Assembly: GCA_039720395.1 (NCBI GenBank)
Contig: CM077828.1
Location: 26,330,717 to 26,394,716 of the forward strand
Length of the DNA: 64,000 bases
DNA from: Liquidambar formosana
Taxonomy: Eukaryota; Streptophyta; Magnoliopsida; Saxifragales; Altingiaceae
Reading direction: 5' to 3'
Below are positions 46,513-57,677 of the stretch, piece after piece. Every line of letters begins with the position of its first letter. The stretch's first letter is position 1. The notes beneath the pieces are model-generated. The model was not told where the DNA came from and did not search any database. It worked only from the letters and a program-made list of their open reading frames with translations. Both the position numbers and the translations under genes were made by a program.

Positions 46513-49500
46513 ATGGCTACATTTGCAGGGACTACCCAGAAGTGTAAGGCATGTGAGAAGACTGTGTATTTGGTGGATCAGCTTACAGCTGATAACAAGG
46601 TCTATCACAAGGCTTGCTTCAGATGCCACCACTGCAAGGGTACCCTCAAGGTCTCTCTCTCCCTCTCACTTGTACTGAATTTCATCACCTTTGGTTGCTT
46701 TTTGTGTGATCATATACATATATATATATATATATACCCTCTTAACGTTTTTGATTGGTTTTCTTTCTGAAATTATTGGTTTTATGATGTGGGTTTTGCT
46801 TGAAGATTATGATGGTGAGCTTGTTTGGATCATTCTGAGTTATTTTTCTGTCACTAAGATTGTAAGACTCTGTTTGGTAGATGATGAGTAGTTGTTCATG
46901 TTTAATGTTGATCATAATGAATATTGATGGTGATCCTTGTGCAAAACCCGGGTTTTTCCGATAACGATCTTCTTGTTTAAGTGTTCAGTAATGGGGGTTT
47001 TCTTAGTTAGAGTCTGGCTAATTCTGTTTGTGTCATGAATGAGTTCAATTGGGTGATCTTTTGATGCGGGCGTTAGGATTCAACGGGGATTGAGTGCTCT
47101 GTAACCTCAGATATAGCCATGAGAGGTGAGGCCTGTTTGCTTCGGGTGTGAAATTTTCATTAGAGATCAAATATGTTAATGTTGATCCTCATTAGAGTGA
47201 TTCTCAGGAAGGCTTTTCTTTTATCGATGAAGGTTACTTTACAAGCTTTCAAAATAAGGTGAAAAATAGTCAAATGGTAAAAGATTATAAAGTGCAAATA
47301 TCATGTTGTGTGAGTGTCGATGCTAAACAAAGGGAACTAAAGGCTTGTATTGTGGTATTTTTTAGATATTTCAGTGTCTTGGTTGTTACAGGAAATAGAG
47401 GTACCTTTACTTTGTTAGGAAGTGTGATAACAGATTTGAGATTGGGGATTTATTCAGCATGGGGACTAATGGCTTAAAATTGATTAGGAAATTATAATGT
47501 AAAACTAGGTGAGCCAGTGGTACGAACAAAATTCGTTGTGTTTTGGCGGAAATTGTAGGCTTCTATTAGTTCTATTGTGGTGGGCTTATGGCATGACACG
47601 AGGCCCATTGGGTTTTTTGGAGGTAATATGTTGGTATCTTTCTCCCTTGAACATGTGGGCGATAGACTTTAGAATGTGAGTCCTACTGGTTTTTGTCTTT
47701 GGGGCTGAGACATGAACATTAATATGTCAAGTAGAAGTTTATCAGAAAATGTTACTGCTCCTTTACATGGTTGTGGGTTTGGTAAGGCAATTTGGAAAAT
47801 GCAGATCTTTGACAGACAACACGATAATTGTAACTATATTTTTTTGCTTATCAGCAATATATTGCTCATTGGAATGTGGCCCAAATGAATCTATCTGCAA
47901 CTTTGCACAATGCCTGAAGAAATTAAAGCGAACCTGAATGGAATGGAGAGAAAATTAACTCCACATAACTTACCCATTTTATCAAGATTTATTCAAATTG
48001 TTATTGAGAACCTAGATGAGGCAAATATTGACTGTTTCAATATAGTACTGTTACGATGTTATATGTTGCCTGAAGTATTTGAGAACATGAATGAAATGGA
48101 GAGAAAATTAACTTTGATGAGAATTTACCTGATTCATCAAGATGTTCTGGACTCGCTGTTGGGAGCTATGTGAGGCAAATATTGTGTGGTTTATATAGTA
48201 CTCTATTCTGACGCTGATTGCTACATTTCTGCTATTGCCTTATACTTGGTGGTAACTTTTTAGCCTCCTTTGCATCGGTTAACACGAGTCAAATAAAAAA
48301 TTTATGCTCTGTTACTTTAAAAGTTTGATTCTCTCATTACTAGCTACTAGAAAATGCCTTATGCTATGAAGTTCTTAGCTTTTTCATACTCCTCAAAGTA
48401 ACCTAGATGCCCATTGCTGACTTGTTATTTCATTTTGCCCTGTTAAGATGTGGTATTTTTTATGCCAAAAATGAGTAATATGTTTCATTAGGATTTGATG
48501 ACCAATAAAGGTTAAAATCAACCACACCTTGTTCCAACTATGCTGGACCAGCAAGAAATCCTGTTCCACTATATTAGCCTGCTCAAAGCCAATTACAAGT
48601 GCAATGAGCCTTACTCTGATAGTTTGGGGCCTGCTTGTCCTTTCTGCTCTTTCTAAAGGACAAAATTTCTAATGAAACCTTTACTTTTTTTCTTCTCTCT
48701 CTACCTCAACGGCTCAACCCACATCCATTTTGTCCTTCCCCTTTGTCCTTGCAGTGACTTTAGTCTTAAAATATATTACTCTTCGCTTGTGCAATCAATG
48801 GTTTTCATTGCACATTATCAGTCAAATCATGAGATTTTTGTTCTTCTCTTCCTAATTCTTTTCATGTCCTCTTTGTCCCTTTCTAATGCCTTGAGTTATT
48901 TTTTCTTGGCCACACTACCAGTGGTTTTCTCTGGACATGACAGATCATCTCAGTTGGTGCTCTCTTAACATCTATAAGGCTACTCTTAATTTTTTTATTT
49001 TATGACTTATTTTTTAAATGTGCTTATCTTTGATATCATCTTTCTCATTGTATCCACTTATTCACCTCAATTTCTCATCTTTTTTGCAGCTGAGCAATTA
49101 TAACTCCTTTGAGGGTGTGTTGTATTGCAAACCTCACTTTGATCAACTGCTTAAGATGACTGGCAGCTTGGATAAAAGTTTTGAAGGTGGTTAACTGTTA
49201 CTGAGTTGTTTACTGGACAATTGGCTTCCTCTAATATCATCTTTTTTTAAGCTCATCTTTGGGATTTATATTTTTATACTTGTTTCTTTCCATCTCTTCC
49301 AGGTGCTCCAAAAGCTGTTAGAATTGATCGATCTGCTGATCAGGTATTTTGCAGTATTAAATTTGATATTCCAGTCTTTTCTTTTGGCCAAACAAGGGGT
49401 ATCCCATGTCTACTCCCATCAAGGTTTGGGCCTAGACTAATCGCCTCGGCAATGCATAGTCCACTCACAAGCCCGTGCATTGAATAGTGAGGGAATGGAG

Positions 49501-49982
49501 ACTCAAACTCGGGACCTTTGGTTCATGAGCCGTGGTCCTTTGCCATCTGATACTGATTGATTGTAACCTTTATAATAATCATATTAAGTTATTTCTTACT
49601 GTGAGTAATGTTGCGCAGGGCCATACCAACAACAGAGTTTCTAGTTTGTTTGCTGGAACTCAAGAAAAGTGCGTTGCTTGCAAGAAAACTGTTTACCCAA
49701 TTGAAAAGGTATCTATTTGCAAGAGAGAGAGAGGGGGGGGGGGGGGGGGGGAGGAAGAAGGAGGAGGAGGAGGAGGAGGAGGAGAAATGTTAGCTTTGCA
49801 GTTCCTTGCATGTTTATATGTGATTGCTATAGATTTCATTTTTCTATATAATATTCTAATTCTAATGCCTTAGTTTCGTTGTTTCCCAACTTTTACTGTA
49901 TCAGGATCAACCTGTGTTTCAAAAGTCAATCTCCCGAGGAACCCGCCAGACTTTGAAACACTGGTTGAGAGAGAGAGGGGGA

Positions 49983-50044
<62 letters not shown>

Positions 50045-50327
50045 ATGTTCTAATGCTCACCATGCTTTTCCTTATGAGGCTTATAAATGCAAACTGCTGT
50101 TCTTTCAGGTGGCAGTTGATGGTACATCATACCATAAGGCTTGTTTTAGGTGCACCCATGGAGGCTGTGTGATCAGCCCATCAAACTACGTAGCACATGA
50201 GCATCGGCTCTATTGCAGGCATCACCACAACCAGCTTTTTAAGGAGAAGGGGAACTTCAGCCAACTCAGCAAGCATGAAGAGGTTAAAGGGGTGATTGAG
50301 AACGCAAAGGCCGAGGTGGTGCCATGA
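46513..50327 (+). CDS. WLIM1: Two-LIM-domain protein, WLIM1-like actin-bundling protein
   Basis: Plant two-LIM proteins bind and bundle actin filaments and also enter the nucleus. Exons 46513-46650, 49090-49186, 49303-49343, 49619-49708 and 50109-50327 sum to 585 nt and 194 aa, with GT-AG borders throughout. LIM1 starts at C11: C-x2-C-x17-H-x2-C-x2-C-x2-C-x17-C-x2-H, all ligands present. LIM2 (about residues 103-158): C-x2-C-x17-H-x2-C-x2-C-x4-C-x15-C-x2-H, the plant-type second spacing, also complete. The FAGTTQKC start, SNYNSFEGVLYC and HGGCVISPSNY blocks fit the WLIM1 group better than WLIM2. The start is the ATG at 46513 (MATFAGTT), not the upstream in-frame TTG at 46462. Exon 3 is only 41 nt. 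The C-terminal tail (VKGVIENAKAEVVP) is short. AATAAA lies at 50576-50581. Confidence 0.92.
46651..49089 (+). other. Intron 1 of the LIM gene
   Basis: It is 2.4 kb. An (AT)n run lies at 46716-46736. An 87-codon frame at 47910-48173 contains an internal repeat (MERKLT appears twice) but no recognised domain. No other gene. Confidence 0.65.
49385..49555 (-). mobile_element. tRNA-derived SINE-like relic in LIM intron 3
   Basis: On the minus strand, A-box-like ATGGCAAAGGACCACGG is followed by B-box-like TCCCGAGTTTGAGTCTCC, then a unique body ending near CATGGGATACCCCTTGTTTG. Layout and spacing fit a plant SINE. No clear target duplication. Confidence 0.5.
49733..50042. repeat. G run, (GGA)n, (GC)n and (CA)n repeats in LIM intron 4
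   Basis: A run of about 22 G is followed by repeated GGA (49756-49786). Then (GC)4 at 49984-49991 is followed by about 25 CA repeats to 50042. All lie in the intron between exons 4 and 5. Confidence 0.95.
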
Positions 50328-50581
50328 AATTCTTCATATTAATGTGGCAATGTAAGATCACTTCAAAAGTGGGTTTCTAAGCAAGAGTCGGATGAAATTG
50401 TTATGCAAGAGTCGGATGCAACTGTTAAAGTATACAAGAGATAATGTGGCTGTCTTTCTTTCCTATATATATGTTAGTGGGAGAAGAATCATATATAGAG
50501 GCGTTTCAGTTTGTCAGTTAATTTTTTTCAGTGAGTTTTGAATGAATAATAGTAGAGAGTTGGTTCCATCCATTCAATAAA

Positions 50582-51894
50582 CAATGTGGTAAGCCCAGAG
50601 GTCAGGATTCTTTGCTTGTGCTTATGATTTGAAGCTTGATATGGTTTTATTTTCTTGCTAGAGGAGTCTGCTTACTTGTAGTGACTATTTTTCTTGTTTT
50701 TCGTCTTTGGTGCATTTCTTTGACGCCATGCTGATGTATTTTGCATTTTCTATATCCTAATTAAACATGCCTTGAAAAGCTGGGGCATGATTACTATGTT
50801 AATACACGGTTGTGCGAGCTGTCAGAAAATCATGCATGCCAATCCTTTAGACAAATATGGTTCAGATTGTGTAGTTTATGCCATTTAATCCCGGGCTGCT
50901 AATGCATGAACTAGTTTAACATTTTAACCCTTAATTTCTTGTGAGGTGCTCTGCTACGTACATTATGTATTTTTTACCCCTCTTCAGCCTATGTTTTGAT
51001 CTTGCGAATAATGAGGGAAAGGAAAGAGCATTTGAAGTAGTCAGGAGCATGTGATGGTACTGCACAGTTGTGTGCATTTAGCGTATGAGCTCTATATATA
51101 TATCTACTCAACATATCTACATTTTTTTTCTTTCTTTAAAGGTTAAATTGGAGGGGAATCAACCCTTAGACCTATAATTACCCTAAGTCACACTCACCCT
51201 TGGTACTACCATTAGGTCACAAGAGCCGGTGGTAACATATCGACTTCTGAGCTAACATGTCAATTACTTGCATCTCCAAAATCTTGCGACCCTACAAAAT
51301 TAAGCTGAGTCCATGAGATTTTTTCAGTTTTCTGCAAGTGTAATTGCTGTGATGCTCCATGGGGCTGATTACTGGTATTGGGGAAACAAACCCCCCCCCC
51401 CCCCCCCCCCCCCCCCCCACCCCCAAAAAAAAAAAAAAAAAAAAAAAAACCATGAAATTAGTAGCTGTCTTATAAACATAATGAGCCGCCTAATATCAAG
51501 CTCATTTGATGCGAAATTTTGAGTCGTCGGTCACTAGCTCGTATGGATCCCAAGAAAAATATGCCATGTATATGCTGCCACTTTTGAAGCTAATCCTTCC
51601 TAATTCAAAAGTTAAAAGTGAAAAGCAACCTTCACTATATGCGATTTGGTCCAAAATAGTGAAATTATCAAATAAGCCAAAGTTCCCCAACACCCAAAAA
51701 ATAAAAATAAAAATAACAAAACTTATCCAAGAAAAAGAAATTGGAAAAAAAAAAAAAAAAAGGCCAAAGTTCAAAATGGTTTGGCCTCTCAAGCATCCTT
51801 TGGTCAATAAAGTAGAGAGAAAAAAAACTTGTGCAGCATGAGCAAAACATCATAAAAGTCACAACCTTTTCTTTACTCAATCCCAAAACCTCAA
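50582..51894. other. Intergenic DNA between the LIM and PPR genes
   Basis: 51389-51449 is a C run of about 30 followed by an A run. 51735-51760 is a second A run. No gene supported; the 100-codon frames on both strands at 51502-51841 are composition artefacts next to A/T runs. Confidence 0.6.
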
Positions 51895-53859
51895 ATGCAT
51901 GTTATTACAAACCCCAAAACCAGTGACCTTATTGCTTTTATAAAACACTTCAAATTCAGATTCCGTTTCTCTTTCTTTTCAACTACCACATTACCCGCCA
52001 TTTCTAAACTAACGAACCCAACTCCAGAAACACTTTTTCAACTGCTAAAACAACACCCAACACTCTCCCAACTCAAACAAATCCATGCCCAAGTTGTCAC
52101 CCAAGCATTGTCATCAAATGCTTCCTTGATTGCCCCTCTCATCCGTTCTTACCTCTCTGCAAAAAACCTCACCAATGCAAGATTCTTATTCAATTGTTAC
52201 CCGTCTCCTCCGCCGCCCACTATACTATGGAATCTTATGATTAGGGCTTACTCCAAGCTGCACAATTCCCAAGAATCCATCCATCTTTTTAGTCGCATGA
52301 TGGCACTAGATAGGCTAGTGAAGGGTGTCCCTGACAAGTATACCTTCACCTTTGTGATCGCTTCATGTTCTCATCAAATGTCGCCGTTATATGGTGAAGT
52401 TGTTCATGGGCTAGTGATAAAAAATGGAATCGAATCTGATTTATATGTGGGCAATGCATTGATATATATGTGTTCTGTTTTTACGAAATTGGAGGATGCC
52501 CACAAGGTTTTTGATCAAATGACTGAGCGAGATGTGTTCACATGGACTAGTCTTGTGTGTGGTTATGCAAAACATGGGGAGATGGATAAAGCTAGTGAAC
52601 TTTTTGGTAAAATGCCAGTACATAATGATGTATCTTGGGCTGTAATGATTTCGGGATTTGTTGGAGAAGGAAGATATAGTGAAGCTCTTAGATATTTTCG
52701 CGACATGTTAAGTGATGATAAGGTGAAGCCTAATGAGGCTGTTCTAGTTTGTGTTCTCTCTGCTTGTGCTCATCTTGGGGCATTAGATCAAGGAAACTGG
52801 ATTCATTTGTACATAGATAAGATTGGAATTACAAAGAGTTCGAACATATCAACTGCTATTATTGATATGTATGCAAAATGTGGGAGGATAGACTATGCAA
52901 ACCGTGTTTTCAACAGAATTAGTAGACCAGATGTTCAAAATTTTACAAGCCTGATCTCAGGGTTCTCGATTCATGGACTTGGTAAGGATGCTTTGCTGGT
53001 TTTCTCTCAAATGTTATCTCTAAATGTCAAGCCCAATGAGGTCACCATTCTGGGGGTTCTAAATGGATGTAGCCATTCAGGTCTAGTAGAGGACGGTTCC
53101 TCAATCTTCTGCAATATGGAAAGCTTGTGGGGGATTGTGCCCAAGATTGAGCACTATGGGTGTCATATTGATTTACTTGGTCGTGCGGGCTACTTGGAAA
53201 GAGCATTGGAAGTAGTCAAGAGCATGCCCATGGACCCTGATATTGTTATATGGAGGGCCTTGCTTAGTGCTTGTAGAACCCATCGTGATGATAATCTTGC
53301 AGAGCAGATTACAAATCACATTGGGCAATTGAAGTTTACTGGTCATAATGGAGGTGAGGTGCTGCTTTCAAATTTATATGCTTCTTTAGGTAAATGGGAG
53401 AGAGTTGCTGAAGTAAGGAAGCTAATGGATGAGAGTAGGATTGAATCAAGTCCTGGGTGTAGTTGGATAGAGGCTGATGGTGTTGTTCATGAGTTCCGAG
53501 TGTCTGATCAGTTGCATCCCCAGATTTTGGAGATTCGAGACAAGTTGGATGAGGTTTTGAAAAGGGCAAGCTTAGGAGGTTATGTAGCTAATACGATGCA
53601 AGTTTCATTTGATTTGAGTGAGGAAGAGAAAGAGCAAGCCGTGGCTTGGCATAGTGAGAAGTTAGCTATTGCTTTCGGACTGATGAGTACTAAGCCAGGA
53701 ACTTTAATTCGGATTGTGAAAAATCTACGGACGTGTGAAGACTGCCATTCAGCTTTGAAGGCCATTTCTCAAGTTTATGGTAGAGAAATAGTAGTTAGAG
53801 ATCGCTCTCGTTTCCACACTTTCAAAGAAGGCACCTGTTCCTGCAATGATTACTGGTAG
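51895..53859 (+). CDS. PPR protein, PLS class with E and DYW domains
   Basis: Organelle RNA-binding protein of the kind that edits C to U at specific sites. It is a single exon of 654 codons starting at the ATG at 51895. The N-terminus (to about 50) is rich in Phe, Arg and Ser, like an organelle targeting peptide. PPR motifs repeat from about residue 60 (LKQIHAQVV, then WNLMIRAYSK, DVFTWTSLVCGYAK, and so on) to about 430. The E region carries SSPGCSWIE (about 520). The DYW deaminase domain ends the protein: HSEKLA (the zinc/catalytic His-Ser-Glu), CEDCH and the terminal CSCNDYW. All key residues are present, so it looks functional. The RNA target could be predicted only with the PPR code. No introns, as is usual for this family. 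Confidence 0.95.
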   Translation: MHVITNPKTSDLIAFIKHFKFRFRFSFFSTTTLPAISKLTNPTPETLFQLLKQHPTLSQLKQIHAQVVTQALSSNASLIAPLIRSYLSAKNLTNARFLFNCYPSPPPPTILWNLMIRAYSKLHNSQESIHLFSRMMALDRLVKGVPDKYTFTFVIASCSHQMSPLYGEVVHGLVIKNGIESDLYVGNALIYMCSVFTKLEDAHKVFDQMTERDVFTWTSLVCGYAKHGEMDKASELFGKMPVHNDVSWAVMISGFVGEGRYSEALRYFRDMLSDDKVKPNEAVLVCVLSACAHLGALDQGNWIHLYIDKIGITKSSNISTAIIDMYAKCGRIDYANRVFNRISRPDVQNFTSLISGFSIHGLGKDALLVFSQMLSLNVKPNEVTILGVLNGCSHSGLVEDGSSIFCNMESLWGIVPKIEHYGCHIDLLGRAGYLERALEVVKSMPMDPDIVIWRALLSACRTHRDDNLAEQITNHIGQLKFTGHNGGEVLLSNLYASLGKWERVAEVRKLMDESRIESSPGCSWIEADGVVHEFRVSDQLHPQILEIRDKLDEVLKRASLGGYVANTMQVSFDLSEEEKEQAVAWHSEKLAIAFGLMSTKPGTLIRIVKNLRTCEDCHSALKAISQVYGREIVVRDRSRFHTFKEGTCSCNDYW

Positions 53860-55029
53860 TTATCAATTCTTTCACACGTTTAATGTATACCAATGCAACT
53901 TGAATGAAATCACTTCCAATGAAAATCATCATCTCGGAAGGTTATGAAGTGACACCTGTATTCTCTTGATGATTAAACTTTTTTGAAATAATGACATGGA
54001 TAAGGTCTTCTGTAAAGGAAACTTTTTTGGACCGTGGCAACTAAGCTTTCATAACCCTCAAACTATTGAGAACCATTCATTGTATTAATGTGATATTCAC
54101 ATAAAAACCTGTGATGTGTCAAAATATTGGTCTGGACCACAGGCAAGATGCCTAGTATCCACAATGCTCTGGTAGATAAGGGTCGCTATAACTACTGTCG
54201 ATTAACAAATTAATAACAAGTGAGGTACAACAATTATTTGGAAATAATTGAGTTTATTGGGAGATTCTATTTGTGAGAAGATGTATGATACATCACAGCC
54301 TACAATTTGAAATTATATACTCTGCTCGACAACTCATTAATCGGATTGTACTGCCAATAAATGCATTTCGAATTGGCTGGTTCCTTAAAAGATGCATTAG
54401 TCAAATGATTCACATTCTTCGGTATAGAGACAAAATTTATATAATGCTATAGTAAACGGTGGAAAATGGCTGCTGCCCCACAAGTTAGATATTATAGTCA
54501 TGTTTATGGACTTTGAAGACTCATATGTGTAATGCACCTAATTTTCATACCTACAAAGTGTTCTTCTGGTGGGGCTGGTTGGGGTTGTCCTACTCCAAAG
54601 TTTCCAAAGCATTGCAGTTTTTCGATTAAAGGAAGATAAGAAAAAGTTAACTTCTGCTTTTCTAGCAATAGTGTGTCTTCCTATGGAATACTGAGATAAA
54701 GAGATTGGAACTAATGGTGCCATGGGCAGAAAGAAGGATTCGGATTATTCCAAATCGCCGAAAACGATTGATGTGATGGATGCCTCCAAAATATACAAGC
54801 ATGATATTTACAGGTATTTTTGCAGCCTCTCCTCACCTATTCACCATATCTGTTATGAAACAACCTTCTGAGGTTGAACATTGGTGTATTTCTTATGCTT
54901 AAGCTGTTATTTTTTATTTTTTTAATAAAAAAATCTAGGTAACATTGCTTAATACCAAGCCTCTTTTGCAATAAATTTACCTTTGCAGTTTATATGGCGA
55001 AACTTGAATTGGTTATTTAATTTCTTCAG

Positions 55030-55215
55030 CTCCCCATAGAATAAAAAATGCCATTATACAGTGTTGGTCCGGCTAAGTGGGGTCATGGAAACGATGAACT
55101 AGATACAGTCCTAAATTTTTTTTTCTTTAAAATACAAAGTCAATCACAACTCGAACTTGCACCTTCGCGCTTTTGTAACCCAGACTCTTACCATTGCACT
55201 AGACAATGATGAACA
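55030..55215 (-). mobile_element. tRNA-derived SINE-like relic
   Basis: On the minus strand it reads TAGTGCAATGGTAAGAGTC (A-box-like), then GGTGCAAGTTCGAGTTG (B-box-like), and later GACCCCACTTAGCCGGACC, a block I recall from the 3' half of several plant SINEs (there usually ending CTTAGTGGG). Promoter boxes are well preserved. Confidence 0.55.
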
Positions 55216-56025
55216 TACATTAATGAACACCTGAAGATGGATGAGCAATTACTAATATCAAGAAGCAGTAGAATTTTATTATGTATTAGGCTTTATGTGA
55301 CAGTGAAAATGGTCATAGTATAGAGGTTGTGAATTTTGTTCCTTTTAACCAATTTTTTTGGTGAACCAGGAAGTATGAATCTTGATGACCTGAAATTTAG
55401 CAGTCAGCTTAAGGGAGAAAAATCAACTATATAATTGAATTTATGAAATTGAAATATGTCTTAAACAAGACATATTTCTGCCAACATCTTGCCCTGCATA
55501 AACCGGATCAAAATATTCGTGTTTCTATCGATATTTTTAATGCTTTTTACTGTAATATTGGTTGTTTCCATTTGACATCCCTAACAGTTCTCCAAAAACT
55601 AGTGGAAAATGTTGCTAGAGGTAAATGACCACAATCTAATTGTTCATCATGTTTCAGATACAGATCCATGGAAGCCTCTCTATCATAAATAGGGAATGGG
55701 TGAAAACAGGCGATGCTACTCAGTGATAACATAATCTGACAGGTCATATATTCTAGTTTCTCTACCAAAATCAATTATTTTCAGAGCAATCATAAGAACT
55801 TTCTTAATTTATTAAAGGCCCAATTCGTTTTTTGGCTCATAAATTTTTGAATAATTGAACGCCAAAATTAATAATAGTATTGACGCTGTTGCTTAGCTTC
55901 CATTAGTACTGTTTTTCTCTTTCCTCTGCTTTTACAATGCATGGCTGGCCAAATTAATCATTACAGATGTTTGCATGAATAATGCTCCTCACCTCGCCCT
56001 TCCTCCTTTTTTCATTTTTTTTTTT

Positions 56026-56215
56026 TTTTGGGAGGGAATATTTAGATGCTGATATAATTAGTTGGTCAGCGTAAAGACAGGTTCAAATCCACTCTTCTAG
56101 CATTTTTTTTTTCTTTTTTTTTGGGAGGGAATATTTAGATGCGGGATATAATTAGTTGGTCAGCATAAAGACAGGTTCAAATTCACTCCTTTTGTACAAT
56201 GCCGATGAAACTTTA
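56026..56215 (+). repeat. Tandem duplication, 2 x about 93 bp
   Basis: GGGAGGGAATATTTAGATGC occurs at about 56029 and 56123, each followed by near-identical DNA to GACAGGTTCAAATCCACTC/GACAGGTTCAAATTCACTC. Each unit starts after a T run. Confidence 0.85.
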
Positions 56216-56858
56216 TAACCTAGTTGATGGGCATCTTTTGTGAATAATGTTTTTGTGATTAATGTTCTTGCTAGGCGTGGAAGATTTACTGTAGTTTGAA
56301 CTGGCTGATAATAACTAGTAACAACTGCAATGGCAGCATGCATATGGGCATTAAATTTGCTGATCATGACAGGGAAAATTGAAATTTCCTAAAAACAACA
56401 GTCTCTTTGTTTTACTGCACTGCCCATTAATTCCCTGCTATCCTATTGTTGTAAGGTGTGGATTTTTTGGCTCATTTATCTACCAAGAAAGTAAAGCACC
56501 AGAGCAAGCAATCATCCACCACAGAAAAAAGTGAAAAAGATTTTTTTTGGGGAGGCAAAAGTCTAATTCCATTACAGAGAAGCACTTGGAATACAATGAT
56601 GCCATATGTACCAATCTTTCAATTCATTTCCTATACAAGTTTTTTGTGTCACATGGATCTTTGCACTTCGAAGATAAGTTTTCCAATTCCTCAGCATGCT
56701 ACATACCGACCCCTTGCCAAACAGACTCCATCAATTCCACATCTTCAAGAAATCCATTTCTGGAATTAGATCTAATGTTGGGTTTGAAGCAAAATCCATT
56801 GCTCGGCTCACTTTCCTAAAAGACTGCTGCAGAATGACTACAAAACACAACCCCAACC

Positions 56859-57588
56859 TCAGTTTCCACTTTCTAAGATGCTATGTAAAGAGGGCTGCCA
56901 TGTTTTGGACCTCGCTGCTGCCGCCGCAGCATTCGCCGACGCGGATGGTGTCCTTTGCCGATGCATTTCATGTTTTGTCACCTGAAAATGTTGAAATATA
57001 ATCAGAAAACAGAGTATTCATGGAGGAAAATGGAAAACCCACAAAAGGGTCAATGGAAATTCACCTGATTGGCCGCTTCCAGTTCAGATCTCCCTGTTTT
57101 CTCCTTCACCCTCCCATGTTTCCCTGCAAATTCAGACTGCTGCTGCTGTTGCTTCTTCATCTTTGCATACTTCTTTGCCCACAAGCCTTTCATAACATCT
57201 AAAACCAGAAACCATTCAACACTTCAAAATCAAAACATGATTTCTTTCACCGATAAAAAGGGGAAGAACAAGTAGTATTGGACAAACCTTGAGTGGTGAT
57301 GAGTCTGTAAACATGGCCAAGAGCAAGAGTGTCCGTCGGCCGGAGAAGCTTTATACGTGTTACACGAAGGGTATTGTTGTTGGTTTCGTTGTTTTGGTGG
57401 TGATGGTTGTCGCTGGTGTTGGATTGATGCAAGGTGGTGGTGGTGGTGGTGATGAGGAGAGCAACATAGTGGCCTGGGTTTGCTTTCATAATTTCACTGG
57501 CAGTCACCGGCCAATACAACTTGTCTACTCTACCACATGGGTGTTGTATCACTAGTGTTGCTGCATCAATGGCTTGGCAATTCCCCAT
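56859..57588 (-). CDS. DUF4228 (PADRE) domain protein, N-myristoylation-type start
   Basis: Small plant protein of the DUF4228/PADRE family, many of which respond to pathogens or stress; the molecular role is unknown. Exons in transcription order: 57588-57288, 57198-57065, 56981-56859, giving 558 nt and 185 aa, phases 1 and 0. It begins MGNCQAIDAAT, a good N-myristoylation plus palmitoylation signal (Gly2, Cys4), suggesting membrane attachment. Family blocks: HPCGRVDKLYWPVTASEIM (about residues 16-34), VTRIKLLRPTDTLALGHVYRLIT (about 78-100), VMKGLWAKKYAKMKK at the exon 2 start and the C-terminal TWQPSLHSI. A Thr/Asn/His-rich insertion (TTTTTTLHQSNTSDNHHHQN) lies between the first two blocks, and a poly-Ala run precedes the C-terminus. 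A longer upstream frame from 57660 runs through the GA-repeat leader and is not the likely start. Confidence 0.9.
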
Positions 57589-57670
57589 CTTCTCTCTCTC
57601 TCTCTCTCTCTCTGTGTGGTGGTTGAAGAACAAAGAAGCAAGGAAGGAATGGGGTTGCACACACCAGTCT

Positions 57671-57677
57671 CTTTATA
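57671..57677 (-). promoter_or_regulatory. TATA box of the DUF4228 gene
   Basis: On the minus strand TATAAAG lies about 85 bp upstream of the ATG at 57588. A GA-repeat leader (57594-57613) lies between them. Confidence 0.6.

Larger units (their letters stand above)
53860..56858. other. Convergent intergenic region
   Basis: 3' flanks of the PPR (+) and DUF4228 (-) genes. It includes the SINE-like segment at 55030-55215 and a 93-bp tandem duplication at 56020-56215. One short coding-like exon candidate at 54722-54813 is discussed as a finding. Several A/T runs. Confidence 0.55.

Noticed and set aside
47910..48173. 87-codon frame in LIM intron 1
   Set aside because: Contains a short duplicated segment but no domain; lies inside a well-supported intron.
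51502..51886. Long frames on both strands just before the PPR gene
   Set aside because: Driven by A/T runs; no start context, domain or conservation pattern.
56060..56100. Possible tRNA gene (GGTTCAAATCC)
   Set aside because: The A-box-like segment is only about 22 bases upstream and no cloverleaf can be drawn; more likely a SINE fragment.
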